Below, piece after piece: positions 33,694 through 43,964 of a DNA stretch of 64,000 nucleotides. The notes under the pieces are model-generated. The model was not told the DNA's origin. It did not search any database and was given only the letters and a program-made list of their open reading frames with translations. The translations under genes and the position numbers were made by a program. This DNA comes from Peromyscus leucopus (lineage: Eukaryota > Chordata > Mammalia > Rodentia > Cricetidae): positions 186,001 to 250,000 of the forward strand of contig NC_051076.1 of NCBI RefSeq assembly GCF_004664715.2, written 5' to 3'. The first letter of the stretch is position 1. Every line of letters begins with the position of its first letter.

Positions 33694-34161
33694 TGTTAAT
33701 CACACCAGTGAGACTAAAACCAGTTCCACAATTTGGGCCAAATTTGAAGCAAGCTTGATTTTAGTTGAGATGCACTCAAGAGCTGGCCAGCAACTGCCTC
33801 CTATGTCAGATTAAAGAGAGCAGTACCGAATCTATCTCTTGGGCCCCTTTTAAGGAGTGAAACCATTAGTAGTTGCAAAACAGGTAACAGAAGACAATGG
33901 GGCAATAAGGAAATGTAGAAAAAATCCCAAAAACATCCTGGGGGCACCATGTGATGAGGAAGGGTAATTAGGGAGGGTTCAGGAGAGTCAGGGAGGGTGA
34001 GGGTATTCTCAAATACAAGTCAAGGTCCTGGGTTGGGGAAAGTCAGGTTCCAGGAAAAAGACATAAAAACAGCACTCAGCTTTTACAGTAAATGGAAATT
34101 TATATTTAACAATATAGCACAACGGCTCCTGCCTTCAAAATGGAGTTAGGCAGGTGCCTCA
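33694..34161 (-). repeat. 3' LTR of the class I provirus
   Basis: In sense it starts TGAGGCACCTGCC, right after the polypurine tract, and ends GTGATTAACA. It includes TGTTTTTATGTC, a GGGGCCCAAGAGATAG segment and ACTAAAATCAAGCTTG, where relatives have AATAAA. Related copies are at 42958-43452, 49204-49352 and 60284-60723. Confidence 0.88.
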
Positions 34162-34171
34162 TCTCCCCCTT
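34162..34171 (-). promoter_or_regulatory. polypurine tract of the class I provirus
   Basis: AAGGGGGAGA on the minus strand directly precedes the 3' LTR start TGAGGCACC. Confidence 0.8.
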
Positions 34172-34199
34172 GACTTATGTTTACCTGTCGAATCGTTGA

Positions 34200-34550
34200 T
34201 AGGGGGATGTCTTAATAATGCTGTTGAGCAACAGTGATTGAAGAATTGTTCATCTGATGGGTGATCAAGTTAGTGACACTTTGGAGGTCACAGGGCCCAA
34301 TTATGATAACCAGTTGAAATAATATTAAAGGGACAGTGAAGAGGGAGATTATCAATTTGGTTGTCAATAGTACAAGAGAAATCAGAGATATTAAAACAGC
34401 ATATTCTAGTAAATTGCTGACAATCAGGATTATGTTTAAGTAGTAGGTAACCTATAATATTTGTACAACAGTTTGTTCTCAGTTCTCTCATTTCTTGATT
34501 AGTTTCAGCTAATATTTTTGCTGTAATATTAGTACTTTTTAAAATTAGAC
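34200..34550 (-). pseudogene. Env transmembrane subunit remnant with CX6CC motif
   Basis: The frame 34491-34288 contains CQQFTRICC, the C-X6-CC pattern that in gamma-type Env forms the disulphide link to the surface subunit. FNISDFSCTIDNQIDNL follows. This is the only env sequence I can identify in the provirus. It is cut on its upstream side at 34551 by an LTR in the opposite orientation. Confidence 0.7.
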
Positions 34551-36060
34551 TGTTTTAGAAACCTCTCTTTGCAATTGTTTGGTTAGAGCCTTCAACTAGC
34601 CCTTGCATAGTCCAGGAAACCCCATTCCTGTCTCTCTCTCTAAACCCCACCTGCTCAGAGAGTCTCCCAACAAAGGGAAGGCACCAAAGCCCAGTTTCAC
34701 ATGCTTGGAGGCTATTGCAGCTTCCTCCCCTGAAGCCACCCAAGTCCCTGCCTAAGCGCTCTGCTTTTGACCATGCTTGAGCATAAACCCAGCTTGTGGT
34801 GGACACATCATCACCCCTCACCTACAATCTATAAGACTTACCTGGCCTAGTTCTCTGAGAGAAGTGAACCCACCTAGGCGTTGCTTTGTTCTCAATAAAC
34901 CTGCATTATACTTCTTCAGTTTGGCTTGATCTGGATTGCTGTGTCAGCAGAGAAACTGATGGGGGGTGCAGCAGAAAACCTATTATCTTGGTGACAGTAC
35001 CCAGGGGGAGTTGAGACCCCGCCTGCCACATGGGGACTGCTCCTCTCCTTCTATCTTTCTCTCTGCCAGATGTGATTGACTTTTGTCTCAGGGTAAGTAT
35101 CCTTTTTTCCAGCCACCACCTAAGAGGTACCAGGTGCCTCTTCGAGGTCCAGGACCACAGGTATCCCCTGCCAGAGTTGTAGCAGAGACGGTCTCTGTTC
35201 TGAGGCATCCTTCCCAAGGCTACATGATACCCACAGCTTGATCCCACGCTGTCCTGTGGGATGCCTTGCCATGGTCTTTGAACTCTGGCACAGGCTGGAA
35301 ATGGGCAGACAGTGCTGGGTCTAAACTCAATCCTCAGTCACCTTTGGGTGTCTGCTGTGAAATTAATCTAAACTGGGACTGTCTCTGACTCTCCGACCAA
35401 AATGCCTGATTTTCCTTTGTTCTGTGGTCTGGTCACAGTACACTTTAGATAACCAGTCTAAGCGGCCATCAGGGGGCACTTTTGACTTTAGCATGCTCCA
35501 TGATCTTAAAATTTTCTACAGGCACATGGGCGAATGGTATGAACTCCCTCTTGCCCAGGATTTTGGGAACCGCGCTCCCTTCCCTCTCTCTGTAGCCAAT
35601 GCCCGACAGCTCGAGGCTTGTTGGCCAGGGTTACAGTGCCTCTGGATGCCCTTTCATCTGGGGATGCAGAACCTGAACCCTCCACCCTGATGGAGCCACC
35701 CGAGTCACTGGCACCCTCGCCTCTTCGCTGAACCCCACCTACCCTTCTCACTCCTACAGTGCCACGCGTCCCACCTAGTGGCCAGCCCTCCCCTCTCCTC
35801 CCCTCCCCAACAGAAGCTGAGGACCAGCCTCCTCCTCCTCAACCCACCTTCCTCCCTTCCTCTCCCTCCTCTTACCGCTTCTCCTTTTCTGTCTCCACAG
35901 GCTCCATTGAATGGTCAATCCTGTTCCTGATATCGATGCCTCCGCATCCTCATCCCCTCTCCTTGCCTCTCTCCTGTAGGAAATATGGCAGCCAGTCCCA
36001 CTGCAACACCACTGTGCGCGCAAAAATTAAATCCAGTGACTCACAAGGCACTCCTCCCTG
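34551..36060 (+). mobile_element. class I ERV fragment: LTR, leader and partial gag, plus strand
   Basis: The LTR starts TGTTTTAGAAACC at 34551, with CTATAAGA at 34830 and CAATAAAC near 34892. A leader follows with a strong splice donor (AGG|GTAAGT at 35092/35093). A frame at 35424-35690 resembles a gammaretrovirus matrix (GTFDFSMLHDLKIFYRHMGE, WPGLQ), then Pro-rich sequence. The 3' side is gone: no capsid, pol or second LTR. It interrupts the env of the minus-strand provirus. The LTR/leader border and the right end (near 36060) are approximate. Confidence 0.6.
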
Positions 36061-36600
36061 AAAGCGCACCACTCGAGGAGGCAAGAGAAGTTTTGTCTAT
36101 TTTGTGCATATGGATGGATCTGTGCCTGTAAGTTTCGTTGTGTATCCACACAAATTGCATTAGGCTCAGGTAAATGTATAAATGTGTGTGGCCACTGAAT
36201 GTTTGCTTCTTACCGATACTGAGTGAGTTTATCATGTTCTATGTGTCTTGGTGAGAACTCAACTATTAGTGTTGCAACTACTGGCTTTATGGCCACTGAA
36301 TCTGATGGAACAGAGACACATATGTCATTTGGCTATAAATAATACTAAAGTTGTTTTATGCTGTTCACTTTATTTAAAAAAAATACTGGCAATGACCTGA
36401 AGTGCTCTGAAGTTTTTCTCAGTGCCCAGTTAGCCAGACAGCAGGGAAGATGAGTCTGGGATTGTCTTAGCTGACAAGTGTACGGTGAGATGCAAGACAG
36501 TCAGCCAGCTCCGGCTCGGTGCCTTTGGCGAGAAGACTCTTCTGTCAGGCAAGACCCATCATCTGTGGTGGCTCTCCTGAGCCCTCAAGTTAGAATATGA
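36061..36600. other. unassigned sequence inside the class I provirus
   Basis: About 540 bp that I cannot assign to either retroviral fragment. The right part (36420-36600) may be the degraded RNase H to integrase transition of the minus-strand provirus. Confidence 0.35.
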
Positions 36601-36607
36601 CTTGATC

Positions 36608-37337
36608 TCATCCGGATTGTACTTGAGGAACATCTTCACTGAGGTGGAGTGAGGGCTCAGAGACAGCAGGTAGTTCCAGAGGAGTCTGGGGTTTGGATTC
36701 CCCAAGAGCAGTCTCTTTGGCAACTTGATCTGCATGCTTGTTTCCTTGAGTTTGGGGGCTTTTGTCTTTTTGATGTCCTGACCAGTGAATTGTGGCTAGT
36801 TCAGTTGATAGCTGAATGAACAATTTCATGGGTTTTTGTTTGTTTGTTTGTTTGTTTGTTTATTTATTTATTTAGGTTCTTTTGAGACAGGATTTCTCTG
36901 TGTAACATTACTCAGGCTATACTGGAGCTCACTTTGTCGACCAGGCTGGCCTCAAACTCAGAGAGATCCACCTGCCTCTGCCTTCTGAGTGCTGGGATTA
37001 AAGGTGTGCATCACCACCACCTGGCTATTAGGTTTATTTTTAATAGTCTTTCCCTCTGAGGTGAGTAAGCCCCTCTGTATCTGTCCTTGAACATGAGCCA
37101 TGGCAAAAGCATATCGGCTGTCTGTGGAAGTTCACCTGTTTTCTTTCAGCCCATCTTATGTGTCTTGGTGAGAACTGTGTCAGAGCAATTATTTCTGCTG
37201 TCCAGGTGGATGTGCTCCTGGGCAATGCTTGTGCCCAAATGACCTCCTTCTGGCCTGTGACCACCATCAGCTTTGCATAACTGCTTCCTTATTGAATGAA
37301 GCTGCTGCCCTCTGTATATAGATAAATAGAGGAGCAT
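36608..37337 (-). pseudogene. RNase H of the class I provirus, split by a B1
   Basis: Minus-strand frames 37267-37040 (EVIWAQALPRSTSTWTAEII, with the conserved Glu) and 36829-36608 (IHWSGHQKDKSPQTQGNKHA, then DQVAKETALGESKPQ) are the middle and end of a gamma-type RNase H. They are separated by a B1 inserted at 36843-37026. The conserved His and final Asp region is present, but the frame is not continuous. Confidence 0.8.
36843..37026 (-). repeat. B1 SINE with (TTTG)n(TTTA)n tail
   Basis: Reverse-complement B1 (GAGACAGGATTTCTCTGTGT, CAGGCTGGCCTCAAACTCAG, GTGCTGGGATTAAAGGTGTG) with a T-rich tail on the left from about 36835. It splits the RNase H region. Confidence 0.9.
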
Positions 37338-37648
37338 CTGTCAGGTCAGGTTGAATACCTTGGATGATGTCCAGCATCTCCAAGGCAATCATGGATGGGA
37401 TCCTCGGGGTCTTCGTCTAGCAGCAAGGTGGTGGGATTGAAGGCCAAGGATTTATAAAAAAAAAAAATCAGTCTGTCCTTATCTAAAAGAAGGGCTTGGT
37501 ACTGGGTCAGATGGGCGTTAGACATCCACCGATTGGTGGCATCTCCTCAGCAGGGTTTCTACAGTGTGTGGAACTGTTAGTCAGGATCTGTCCCAGTGTG
37601 AGTTTGTTGGCTTCTTTTATAAGAATTGTGGTGACTGGGGTGGCTCTT

Positions 37649-38030
37649 TGCTGTGGGATGTTCTGTATGGCAAATGTGTTGCTCTAATTGGTCAATAAAT
37701 AAAACACTGATTGGCCAGTGGCTAGGCAGAAAGTATAGGCAGGACTAACAGAGAGGAGAATTGAGAGAACAGGAAGGCAGAAGGAGCCACTGTCAGCCGC
37801 CACCTCCAGGATAAGCAGCATGTGAAGACGCCGGTAAGCCACGAGCCACATGGCAAGGTATAGATTATATAGAAATGGGCTAAATATAAGAGTAAGAGCT
37901 AGACAATGATAGGCCTGAGCTAATGGCCAAGCAGTTTGAATAATGTAAGCATCCGTGTGTTTATTTTAGAAGTGGGCTTGGGGACTGGCAGGACTTGGTG
38001 GGACCCAGACAGAAAAGCTCTCCAGCTACA
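37649..38030 (+). mobile_element. solo class II LTR (382 bp) with 6-bp duplication GCTCTT
   Basis: Runs from TGCTGTGGGATGTTCTGTATG to CTCCAGCTACA and is flanked by GCTCTT at 37643-37648 and 38031-38036. The first 20 bases and several internal blocks (GTCAATAAATAAAA, GGCAGGACTAACAGAGAGGA, GTAAGCCACGAGCCAC) match the LTR of the short element at 18388, but it is about 140 bp shorter. It lies in the opposite orientation to the host provirus and interrupts its pol. Confidence 0.93.
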
Positions 38031-38239
38031 GCTCTTAAATAAGGGGCCACCCAGAGTTTATAGTATCTAGTCTCTTTGAGAGGTAAGCTATCTGCCTTTT
38101 CTCAGGGACACAGGGTTTGTCTGAGTCAGGACCCCCTTGGCAATGCCCTTTCTTTCATGGACATTAAGATGAAATAGTTTGGAGATATCTGGGAGAATTA
38201 GAGTCATGGGGACTTCATAACCAGTAACTACTCGATTTA

Positions 38240-39160
38240 AGTTAATGTTCTCTAATTAAAGTCCTGTTCATGTGCCTCAGTCCATTCCAAAGGGGTGTTG
38301 CCCCCTGCCATAGTGGAGTACAAGGGTTTGGCAATTTCAGCAAACACAGGTGTTCAAAGATGGCAATATCCAACAGCTCCCAGAAATTCTCTAACTTGTT
38401 TCTGGGTGGTCGGAGTTGGGATTTGCAATATGGATAGCTGCTATATGGACCTGGGACAACAGTCTTTTCCCTTCTCATAGTTCATGTCCTGAGCAGGTAA
38501 TCTGGGTTGAGCACATTTGGGCTTTTGTTTTAGAAACCCTATAGCCTAACTGGGCTAGAGTTTCTAAAAGACCTCTGGTGACTTTCAAACAGTCCTCCTC
38601 ATCTTTAGCAGGCAAAAATAAATTTTTTTCTACATATTGAGGCAAGGTTGCCTCAGGGTACTTACTATGGAAGAGACTTCAATCCTGGGTGAGTGCTCTA
38701 TTGAAGGTGGTGGGAAAGGTTTTGAACCCTTGAGGCAGTCTGGTCCAGGTTAGTTGTCCTTATATCTCCAGTTCAAGGTCAGCCTATCAAAATGCAAAGA
38801 TGGGCTGACTTAATTTTGACAGAAGGATGGAGACAAATGCATCTTTTAAGTCCAATACCATGTAAACTTTATGCTCTGGTGGTAAGAAATCAAGCAAAGC
38901 ATAGGGATTTGGAACAACTGGGTAAATGGACGCTACCCTCTTGTTCACTTCCCTCAAGTCTTGTACTGGTCTAAGGTCTCAGGTTCCAGGCTGCTGGACA
39001 GGCAACAAGGGGGTATTCCAGGCTGACTGGCAAGAATAAATATGCCTACTTCAAGGAGGTGCCTGATATGAATCTCAGTCCCTTCCCTGTCCTCTGAACT
39101 GATGGGCACTGCCTGACTCAAATGGGCATTGCCTCAGATGTTAGTTGCATTACGACAGGT
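38240..39160 (-). pseudogene. reverse transcriptase of the class I provirus
   Basis: Conserved segments can be read on the minus strand in order: [11 protein letters not shown] (near 38960), [11 protein letters not shown] (near 38850), LTWTRLPQGFK (near 38740), and the catalytic region reading LPQYVEKNLF (near 38640). The YVDD active site is thus YVEK, with both catalytic aspartates changed. Stops and shifts occur between the segments. Confidence 0.8.
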
Positions 39161-39169
39161 GGCACATGT

Positions 39170-40495
39170 TTTGTCTAGCTGGGAGGATTCTCCTCTGCCC
39201 AAATTGTAAGAATATCCTGGATCAGCATCTTTTTCCTTTTCAGGGAATGGATTGGATTTTGGAGGAGCAGATATTCTTCACTTATTGGGCAGGTTATAGT
39301 TAAATGGCACAGCCATATCTGAATAGAATGGCAGAAGTCATAAAGCCAGCACAGCTGCTTGACAAAGATCCAGCAAAGCTGAGCCACATGATGGCTGCCA
39401 TGCCACATTTGGTTCTCATCTCCACCTGTTACATATTTGGGGCACTTTTAATATTTGTATAATTTGAGGATATTGGATTGATGGAAAATTCCTTATGAAT
39501 CATTTACACCTTCTCCCAGGAATGCTGCTTCTAAGCTCACCCAGGAAAGTTCTGAACATACTATTCCCCCCATACACACATTTTGAGGGAGATATCCTTA
39601 TCTACTTGAAAGTCTTCCTTATGCCTTGGAGGCTGTGACACATAAAGAAGCCAGAGGTATCTTTATGAGGCTATGAGATATTCTTGAAACATCTGTCTCT
39701 CTACTTACACAGGAACAAGATATTCAAAACAAAGTAAAATTTAAAAGGTCAACAAGATTCAGTGGGCTAGAGGAATTGTCCGAAGTTCAGATTACAAGCC
39801 TCTTCCCACTGTACACTCAGACAATTATGCGGCGTACAACTCTGCCCTACATAGAGACATAGTGATGGGCAAAGTATGGAGTGGAAAGATGATGAAAGTA
39901 TGAGATGTCAGGATCTCCCTCTCTTAGAAGTTAGCTCATGTAGAGCCACTATAATGTCATATGACCAAGGAACAACAGAATGCCAGGATTAGATATATAG
40001 CAAATTCTATAAAGATATAAATGTGAACATTGATTGTATTATGCCAGAATTTGAATAATAACTGCAGCAGTTTTGGCCTGAGGATTTTTTCCTGGGCACT
40101 CTGACCACTAAGAGTTAATAATACATTGCTTGAGACATGGCAAAATGCCCAGGGTAGTTGAAGATTTTGTTTTGGTCTAGTGTCCTTGAAGCAACCGAAG
40201 CAACCAGCCTGATCACAGGGTGTCTGTCATATGCCTCTACATTATCAAAATTGGGTTATGGGGTTTTTGAGTAAGAATGATAACTCTGTGTATTAATGAT
40301 GTCAAAACTTGAGGGAAATGATTGGAAATTGTAACTCTGTTCTGTCATAGTTTATTAATGATGACTAAAAGATGAGCAAAAGGAAGTGAAACATATGTCC
40401 AAAACCAAAAATGATATTATCTATGTTTTGGAACATCATGAATGTATCCCTGATAACTAAATTCTGTATAAATAAAGAAGCACTCTGGCTGCCAG
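39170..40495 (+). other. sequence inserted between protease and RT; possible LTR at its right end
   Basis: In gamma-type pol these domains are contiguous, so about 1.3 kb has been inserted here. Near the right end the plus strand has a TATA-like TCTGTATAAATAAAGAAGC (about 40464), followed by GCACTCTGGCTGCCAGTC. This looks like the promoter/R region of an LTR. I cannot define its start, end or family, and no long frame is present. Confidence 0.35.
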
Positions 40496-40961
40496 TCAGT
40501 CAGGCTGCAAGATTCTCCTGACCACCATGGCCTGGCTCACTTCCTTCTCCTGCCAACTCCTTACACCCTCTGCAGGACCCATCCACAGCCAGGGATGGCT
40601 CCCAGCCATTAAAGCCTTAGCAGGGCCACCCACTTGCAACCTAGGAGTGTCTCTTGAGAATGGTATTGTCGTCTGGAGCTTGTTGAAGAGGTCCTGTCCC
40701 ATTAAAGGGTAGAGACATTCAGAAATAAGAAGAAAAGAATGAATCACAGTTCCTTGCTCTAGGTTAGCAGTCCAGTCAGTGGTCCAATTGTATTCTTTGA
40801 CATCCCACCACTGACCTTATACTTTCATTGTTTGGTTCCTAGAGGCTCGAGTAGCTTTTGTATCCACCAGAAATGTACAGGTTGGCCCCCTATGGTAAAG
40901 GTTACCATAGGCTCCTGGGGACCTAGTTTGAAGGAGCCTCAGCCTTGCTAATCCTCCGTAG
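40496..40961 (-). pseudogene. aspartic protease of the class I provirus
   Basis: Minus-strand sequence reads FLVDTKATRAS where the family has D-T-G, so the catalytic Gly is Lys. The frame 40747-40496 continues with IHSFLLISECLYPLMGQDLF, the C-terminal part of gamma-type protease. Loss of the DTG triad makes it inactive. Confidence 0.8.
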
Positions 40962-41850
40962 CTAGGCTTGGCTTGAGTTTGGGGGACTTCCTGTTTCACG
41001 ATTGTGGACATTCATTTTTCCAATGACCCATTTCTTTGCAGTAGGCACATCAGTCCTTTTGTAAAGGTCTCCTTTTATCATGGTGTGCATGGACAGAGTT
41101 GAAGCCCTACTGCTAAAGCCTGCACTACCAGGGCTTGTAGTGCAGCCACAGTGGCACACCCCATTGTCTTTATCAAAAGAGCTTTGCTTTCTCTGAGCTA
41201 TTTCTAATATTTCTGACCTGTTCTTTCCTACAAACCTGCCCATCTTTTGTGTCTTTCTACACAGGTCAGGGGCCAGCTGAGTAACAAAGGTCAGGTTAGC
41301 TGCCTTGAGATTTGCCAGGACCTCTGTGTTTGTAGGGGTGTATCACCAATAGGCATCCAGGAGGCACTCCAGGAATGCTGAAGGCCACTCATCTGGGCCT
41401 GTTTTACATCTACACCTTAGATAGATTAGTGGGCTTTGGGTTGCCTATTTCTTCCCTTCTAACAGAACCCAGTGGTGCTCAGATGACCTCCTGCCTTTCT
41501 CTGTGTTGTCGTCTCCCTGGGGTCTCCTTCTTGTCAGAACACAGTCAGTCATCTCTGCCTCTGGTCATCAGCCACTGAAGCTATTCCCGGAGTGCTTCAG
41601 GTGCTTTCCTGAGAGCACATTCCCTCTCCTCAGCAGTGAAGAGGGTATGGAGAATCTGCTGACAGTCACCCCAGTTGGGGAGATGACTGAAAAATACAGA
41701 CTCAATTAGGGAAATTAAGAAATCAGGGATAGTGCTGCAAGGGGGTGTGGTTCTTCCGGTTGTTGAGCTCTGTGGTGGAGAAAGGGACTTTCAGGTAGCA
41801 GCGGTCAGGAAATGGCTGTAGGGGAGTGAGGGCCAAAGGAGGTGCCACCC
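40962..41850 (-). pseudogene. Gag capsid end and nucleocapsid of the class I provirus
   Basis: Near 41035-40990 one minus-strand frame reads CAYCKEMGHWKNEC, a single intact CCHC zinc knuckle as in gammaretrovirus nucleocapsid. It is bounded by stops on both sides. Upstream (41400-41240) the capsid C-terminus (EVLANLKAANLTFVTQLAP) can be read in pieces. Confidence 0.8.
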
Positions 41851-42934
41851 CAACCCAGACTCAGAAAAGGAGTCAGGAGGGCCATATGGGACTCCTAGCA
41901 GGTGTGGGGAGGGGAAAAGACAAGGTAAGGAAGAGTGGGGGTTAAGTGGGGATAGGGAAGAACTACATGCTGGAGCAGGGAAGGCACAGATTAGAGGAGC
42001 AGAATGAGGGCTTGGTGGTGGGGACTGGGATGGAGAGGAGGGGACCAGGGGGTGAAGGTGGTTATATGGAGGGAGGAGGGATTCCTTCTCCTGTGAGTCC
42101 TGCAGAATAGTTTTCAGAGGGTGCTCCTGGGTCTCTGCTACCGGACTTCAAAGGTCTGTCTACCAACAACCAGAGCATGGCTACCTTGCCTGTCGTGGAC
42201 CATATAGACCTTCATCCAGGCAGGCAGGTTGCAAGGTGATTCAGCTCAGGGTATCCAATCTGATCTGGGTGGCCGGGCTTACTGAGGGTGACATTCACTA
42301 CTGCCCAGGCTATCTGATAATCAGCAGTAGCCTGGGAAGGCCAGTCAACCCCAAATGTGGGTCATTCAGTTTCCACAGAACATTCAGAGGTGACTCGTGG
42401 TGATAGGATAACCATAATCTTCATTAGTTATAGGCAGGTAAAGTTTATCAAAATTCTTTAGAATACAGGTTAGAGGGCTGTTAGGCACTAGTCTTATTAC
42501 CCACCCTGTCCATCAGTTCGGTCATCCCAAGTCCAAGATAAACCAATTAACACAGAAAGTAGACAAGACAGAAAGAGGTCAGTAAAGATGAAGCCAAAGA
42601 CAAGACAAATAGGGCAGAAACCAGATCAAGAACCTCAGGTGGGCAGGGCAAAGTCTCACTTTTTGCCCCAGAAGGGAGAATATTGGGGCCCTATTGAACA
42701 CCCTCCACATCCCAGATTAGGATCCCACAAAACAGAACTAGACTATGACTCACCAGGAGGCCTCTGAAGATGCTTGGTGCTTTTCTCAGAATGAAAGTTC
42801 ATCCCAATAGTCCTTGAACCAAAGTCAGCCTTGGAGCCTTGGAACATCTCAAGGCACATGCTTCCCGAAGCATCCTCTCAGCCCCAGAGTGCTGGGGCAA
42901 AAGTCCAGGTTTAGAATTTGGGTGGGTGCCCTGA
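41851..42934 (-). other. leader and degraded gag 5' part of the class I provirus
   Basis: Between the primer site and recognisable capsid lies about 1 kb of G/C-biased sequence with Pro-rich frames expected of the matrix/p12 region and leader. No frame is long enough to name a product. Confidence 0.5.
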
Positions 42935-42952
42935 ATCTCACGAGGGCCTCCA
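42935..42952 (-). promoter_or_regulatory. degenerate primer binding site
   Basis: TGGAGGCCCTCGTGAGAT on the minus strand lies five bases after the 5' LTR. By eye it matches about 13 of 18 bases of a tRNA-Gln type site and less of a tRNA-Pro type site. Confidence 0.55.
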
Positions 42953-42957
42953 GAAAA

Positions 42958-43452
42958 TGTTAATCTCACCAGTAAGAGGAAGACCACTACCACAATTTGA
43001 GTCATATTTGAAGCAAGCTTGATTTTTATTGAGGTGCACCCAGGAGCTGGCCAGTAACTGTTTCTTAAGTCGGGTTAAAGAGAACAGTCCTGGATCCATC
43101 TCTTGGGCCCCCTTTAAGGAGTGAAGTCATGAGTAGTTACAAAGCAAGTTTACAGAAGACAGATAATGGGGCAGTTAAAAAAAATGCTGAAAAATCTAAA
43201 AAACAAACAAAAAAAAAACCCAAAGCCAACCCCCCCCCCAAAACCCATCATGTGGTCATCATGTGATTAAGGAGGGTTTGGGGGAGGGTCGGGGTATTTT
43301 CAAAAACAAGTCAAGGTCATGAGTTGTGGAAGGTCAGGTTCCAGAAAAAAGACTTAAAAACAGCACTCAGCTTTTATAGTAAATAGAAACTTATTTTTAT
43401 CAATACAGCACAATGGCTCCTGTCTTCAAAATGGAGTTTGGCAGGTTCCTAA
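42958..43452 (-). repeat. 5' LTR of the class I provirus
   Basis: Collinear with the 3' LTR at 33694-34161 but with a TG-to-TT change at its outer end and several indels, including a (CAAA) and C-run tract near 43200-43250. The many differences indicate an old integration. Confidence 0.85.
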
Positions 43453-43456
43453 CAAC

Positions 43457-43964
43457 ATTAAACACAATCTCTGCTCAATGGTCCCAAATTAACAAACTCA
43501 ACCTTATGTCATATAATGTTCTTTTCATCATAATGCAACTGCTTTAAATTTTTGGAAAAACACATATTCCTCAGAACATTGCTCATATGTTTTAGAAAAC
43601 ACAATAAATTCTTTAGGGATATAGTAAACTTCCTCACTGGTCACACTGTATAGCTCATCTTTAGGGTTCTGCTGAGCCTTAAGTCTGGTGATAGGTATAG
43701 AAGAAAAGATAGATGGTAAGGATAGGTACTAAAGGGTATCAATATTGTCTTTTTTTTTTTGGAATATCCTTCAGAAAAGGTCTTGCTGGTTCTACTGACA
43801 GAACAGCATTAACTCTTTCAGACAAGACTGAAGAGACCAATATGGTAGGGGTTATGGGTAAGAATGAATTTACCAGTAGGGTAAAGAAATTACTACTTCA
43901 GACCGAATAAACCCATCATAATCTGAGATTTCAATGCTCTCACCCTCATCATGGCTTTATGACC
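43457..43964 (-). pseudogene. ERVL relic, right part (continuation)
   Basis: Sequence with the same character as 33100-33693, rejoined across the CAAC duplication. It is probably ERVL gag or leader on the minus strand. No open frame of note. The MaLR begins at 43965. Confidence 0.4.

Larger units (their letters stand above)
33694..43452 (-). mobile_element. class I (gammaretrovirus-like) provirus with 4-bp duplication CAAC
   Basis: Two related LTRs (42958-43452 as 5', 33694-34161 as 3') lie at the ends, and CAAC at 33690-33693 and 43453-43456 is the target duplication. In minus-strand order: primer site (42952-42935), leader, gag, protease, RT, RNase H, env TM remnant, polypurine tract (34171-34162) and 3' LTR. 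Integrase and env surface sequence are missing or unrecognisable. Nested inside are a plus-strand class I fragment (34551 to about 36060), a B1 (36843-37026), a solo LTR (37649-38030) and about 1.3 kb of other sequence between protease and RT (39170-40495). No gene is intact. Confidence 0.88.

Noticed and set aside
35759..36061. Pro/Ser-rich 100-codon frame downstream of the matrix-like ORF
   Set aside because: It could be the Pro-rich gag linker of the plus-strand class I fragment, but low complexity and the nearby truncation do not allow a separate gene call.
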